The translations under genes were made by a program, and so were the position numbers. 16,010 nt of DNA, from positions 1 to 16,010 of the forward strand of contig DATEDC010000016.1 in NCBI GenBank assembly GCA_035286585.1, read 5' to 3'. The DNA is from DSOS01 sp035286585 (GTDB taxonomy: Bacteria > Chloroflexota > Anaerolineae > Anaerolineales > UBA4823). The notes below the pieces were generated by a model. That model searched no databases, was not told the DNA's origin, and saw nothing but the letters and a program-made list of their open reading frames with translations. Position 1 is the first letter of the stretch, and each line of letters starts with the position of its first letter. This document shows positions 15,502 through 16,010 of the stretch, one piece after another.

Positions 15502-15711
15502 CTATCTCCAGGTAGCTGCCAATGAGATGGACAAATCCTCCAGCTTGATCTTTTCCTGCTGGCTGCGCCGATGAGCGCTGAGCAGGAAGGCCAACTCCTC
15601 CTTGCTGAGCTTGAACCCTCGCTTCCGTAATGTGGCCTCTGGGTTGGCCTGTAATTGGGCAGCGAAGTCTTGATCGGAGGACATGTTGTAGACTACTTGG
15701 GCGAGTGTCAT
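15502..15711 (-). CDS. Putative ComX-like prenylated pheromone precursor peptide
   Basis: A 69-residue peptide. The N-terminal part (about 13-45) is a leader-like helical unit, DFAAQLQANPEATLRKRGF followed by LSKEELAFLL. It resembles both ComX, which has a PEAL-x-KL and GF pattern, and Nif11/Franean1_4349-type RiPP leaders. The tail is polar and ends SISLAATWR; Trp68 is the only tryptophan and the next-to-last residue. ComX pheromones are prenylated by ComQ on a Trp three or four residues from the C-terminus. There is no signal peptide, metal motif or membrane helix. The gene has an excellent AAGGAG site six bases before ATG 15711 and its own promoter, and it stops 12 bases before the ComQ-like gene. 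That pairing is the main evidence for its function. It could instead be another RiPP precursor whose modifying enzyme is the neighbour. Confidence 0.75.
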   Translation of the reverse strand: MTLAQVVYNMSSDQDFAAQLQANPEATLRKRGFKLSKEELAFLLSAHRRSQQEKIKLEDLSISLAATWR

Positions 15712-15717
15712 TGTTAT

Positions 15718-15723
15718 CTCCTT
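15718..15723 (-). promoter_or_regulatory. Ribosome binding site of the precursor peptide gene
   Basis: AAGGAG on the minus strand, six bases before ATG 15711. It is among the strongest sites in the window. The partner gene downstream starts on TTG with a distant GGAG, so more peptide than enzyme should be made. Confidence 0.85.
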
Positions 15724-15738
15724 GAAGAAAATGATTTC

Positions 15739-15752
15739 GCTACTTGTGTAGC
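15739..15752 (-). promoter_or_regulatory. Small leader hairpin before the precursor peptide gene
   Basis: GCTAC and GTAGC form a perfect five-base stem around a four-base loop, 15 bases upstream of the peptide gene's ribosome binding site. It is short and could be chance, but it would form in the leader RNA. Confidence 0.35.
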
Positions 15753-15831
15753 AAGAGCAGGGTGTTGGATAGATTATGATCCTGTCTAACCGGGAATTTC
15801 ACCTCCTTTGGCTCGTAATTTAGGCCGCTGA

Positions 15832-15857
15832 GCTTACAACCTTGCAAAAATGTAAGC
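15832..15857. promoter_or_regulatory. Inverted repeat just downstream of the predicted transcription start
   Basis: GCTTACA and TGTAAGC are perfect seven-base arms separated by 12 bases that include the palindrome TTGCAA. It covers roughly +9 to +34 relative to the predicted start site near 15866. A repressor operator or a 5' stem-loop in the leader are both possible; no U-run follows, so it is not an obvious terminator. Confidence 0.5.
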
Positions 15858-15872
15858 CGCAATATAAAACAC

Positions 15873-15901
15873 AAAATAGCACGAAAAGTTCCGAAAGTCA
15901 A
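15873..15901 (-). promoter_or_regulatory. Predicted sigma70-type promoter of the pheromone-like operon
   Basis: On the minus strand, TTGACT (15901-15896) and TATTTT (15878-15873) are separated by exactly 17 bases, giving five of six and four of six consensus matches in an A/T-rich stretch. Transcription would start near 15866 and read into the precursor peptide gene. Confidence 0.65.
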
Positions 15902-15931
15902 GTGAGAATGTCACCTAAGTGGGATGACTTT

Positions 15932-15948
15932 GTGTATTTTTTATACAC
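15932..15948. promoter_or_regulatory. 17-base dyad upstream of the promoter
   Basis: GTGTAT and ATACAC form perfect six-base arms around five T residues, centred about 40 bases upstream of the -35 box. It is a candidate activator or repressor site, or a weak terminator for a gene beyond the window edge. Confidence 0.4.
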
Positions 15949-16010
15949 TTGGGCCGCCCCAAACCTCCATTTTGCCTATTACCTTATCTCACCAGGTTGG
16001 CTACTCCATT

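Larger units (their letters stand above)
15712..16010. other. Noncoding upstream region of the pheromone-like operon
   Basis: About 300 bases with no convincing gene on either strand, clearly richer in A and T than the flanking coding DNA. Reading the minus strand it holds, in order, a 17-base dyad, a promoter, an inverted repeat just after the expected start of transcription, a near-perfect Shine-Dalgarno sequence without a good start codon (15800-15809), a small hairpin, and the ribosome binding site of the peptide gene. From the predicted start site near 15866 the untranslated leader would be about 155 bases, long enough for regulation at the RNA level. Confidence 0.6.

Noticed and set aside
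15502..15711. A classical lanthipeptide, lasso or radical-SAM RiPP precursor
   Set aside because: No LanM, YcaO, radical SAM, lasso protease or transporter gene lies nearby, and the tail has no Cys and no Gly-rich core; only the prenyl synthase-like gene is adjacent.
15750..15812. A 20-codon leader frame starting at the GTG within AAAGGAGGTG on the minus strand
   Set aside because: The GTG is part of the Shine-Dalgarno match itself, leaving no proper spacing, and no ATG follows at the right distance.

Overview
The window comes from a GC-rich bacterium. Long SRPBCC/PDZ/DinB fusions, a kinase with a TM, PDZ-like, multi-TM and GAF front end, a separate aldehyde dehydrogenase beside paaA, and a short dispersed repeat beginning CTGTCACTGCGAG all suggest Chloroflexota, perhaps Anaerolineae. 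That assignment is an inference from memory of such genomes, not a search result. No rRNA, tRNA, CRISPR array or insertion sequence was seen. LEFT HALF, plus strand, 1-10515. After the end of an SRPBCC-PDZ-DinB gene (1-927) and a roughly 100-bp inverted-repeat element (991-1094) comes a tightly packed run: crotonase, aldehyde dehydrogenase, paaA, a helical-repeat protein of unknown role, a tandem-duplicated paaB, paaC, paaD, an EthD-like protein, a Nudix hydrolase, an aldo/keto reductase and an amidase. The core is the aerobic CoA-dependent phenylacetate pathway. PaaA/PaaB/PaaC form the phenylacetyl-CoA epoxidase and PaaD helps mature it. The crotonase and the aldehyde dehydrogenase probably act on the CoA intermediates after epoxidation or on a phenylacetaldehyde precursor. 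No paaE reductase, paaK ligase or thiolase is present here. RIGHT HALF, minus strand, 15901 down to 10576. Four co-directional genes look like a diverged ComQXPA pheromone system. In transcription order they are: a 69-residue precursor peptide whose only Trp is the penultimate residue; a ComQ-like isoprenyl-transferase homologue that lacks the usual isopentenyl-diphosphate-binding Lys/Arg motif; a large membrane histidine kinase whose sensor has the ComP layout (one TM, a PDZ-like extracytoplasmic domain, then a block of about nine TM helices); and an overlapping response regulator. In Bacillus, ComQ prenylates a Trp near the C-terminus of ComX, and ComP/ComA sense the product. Here the order is X-Q-P-A, the kinase has a HisKA/GAF/PAS core, and the regulator carries an HD-GYP cyclic-di-GMP phosphodiesterase domain instead of a DNA-binding domain. 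A good sigma70-type promoter, several dyads and a strong ribosome binding site precede the peptide gene. I consider this putative prenylated-peptide to c-di-GMP circuit the most interesting content of the window; its function is inferred from sequence alone.
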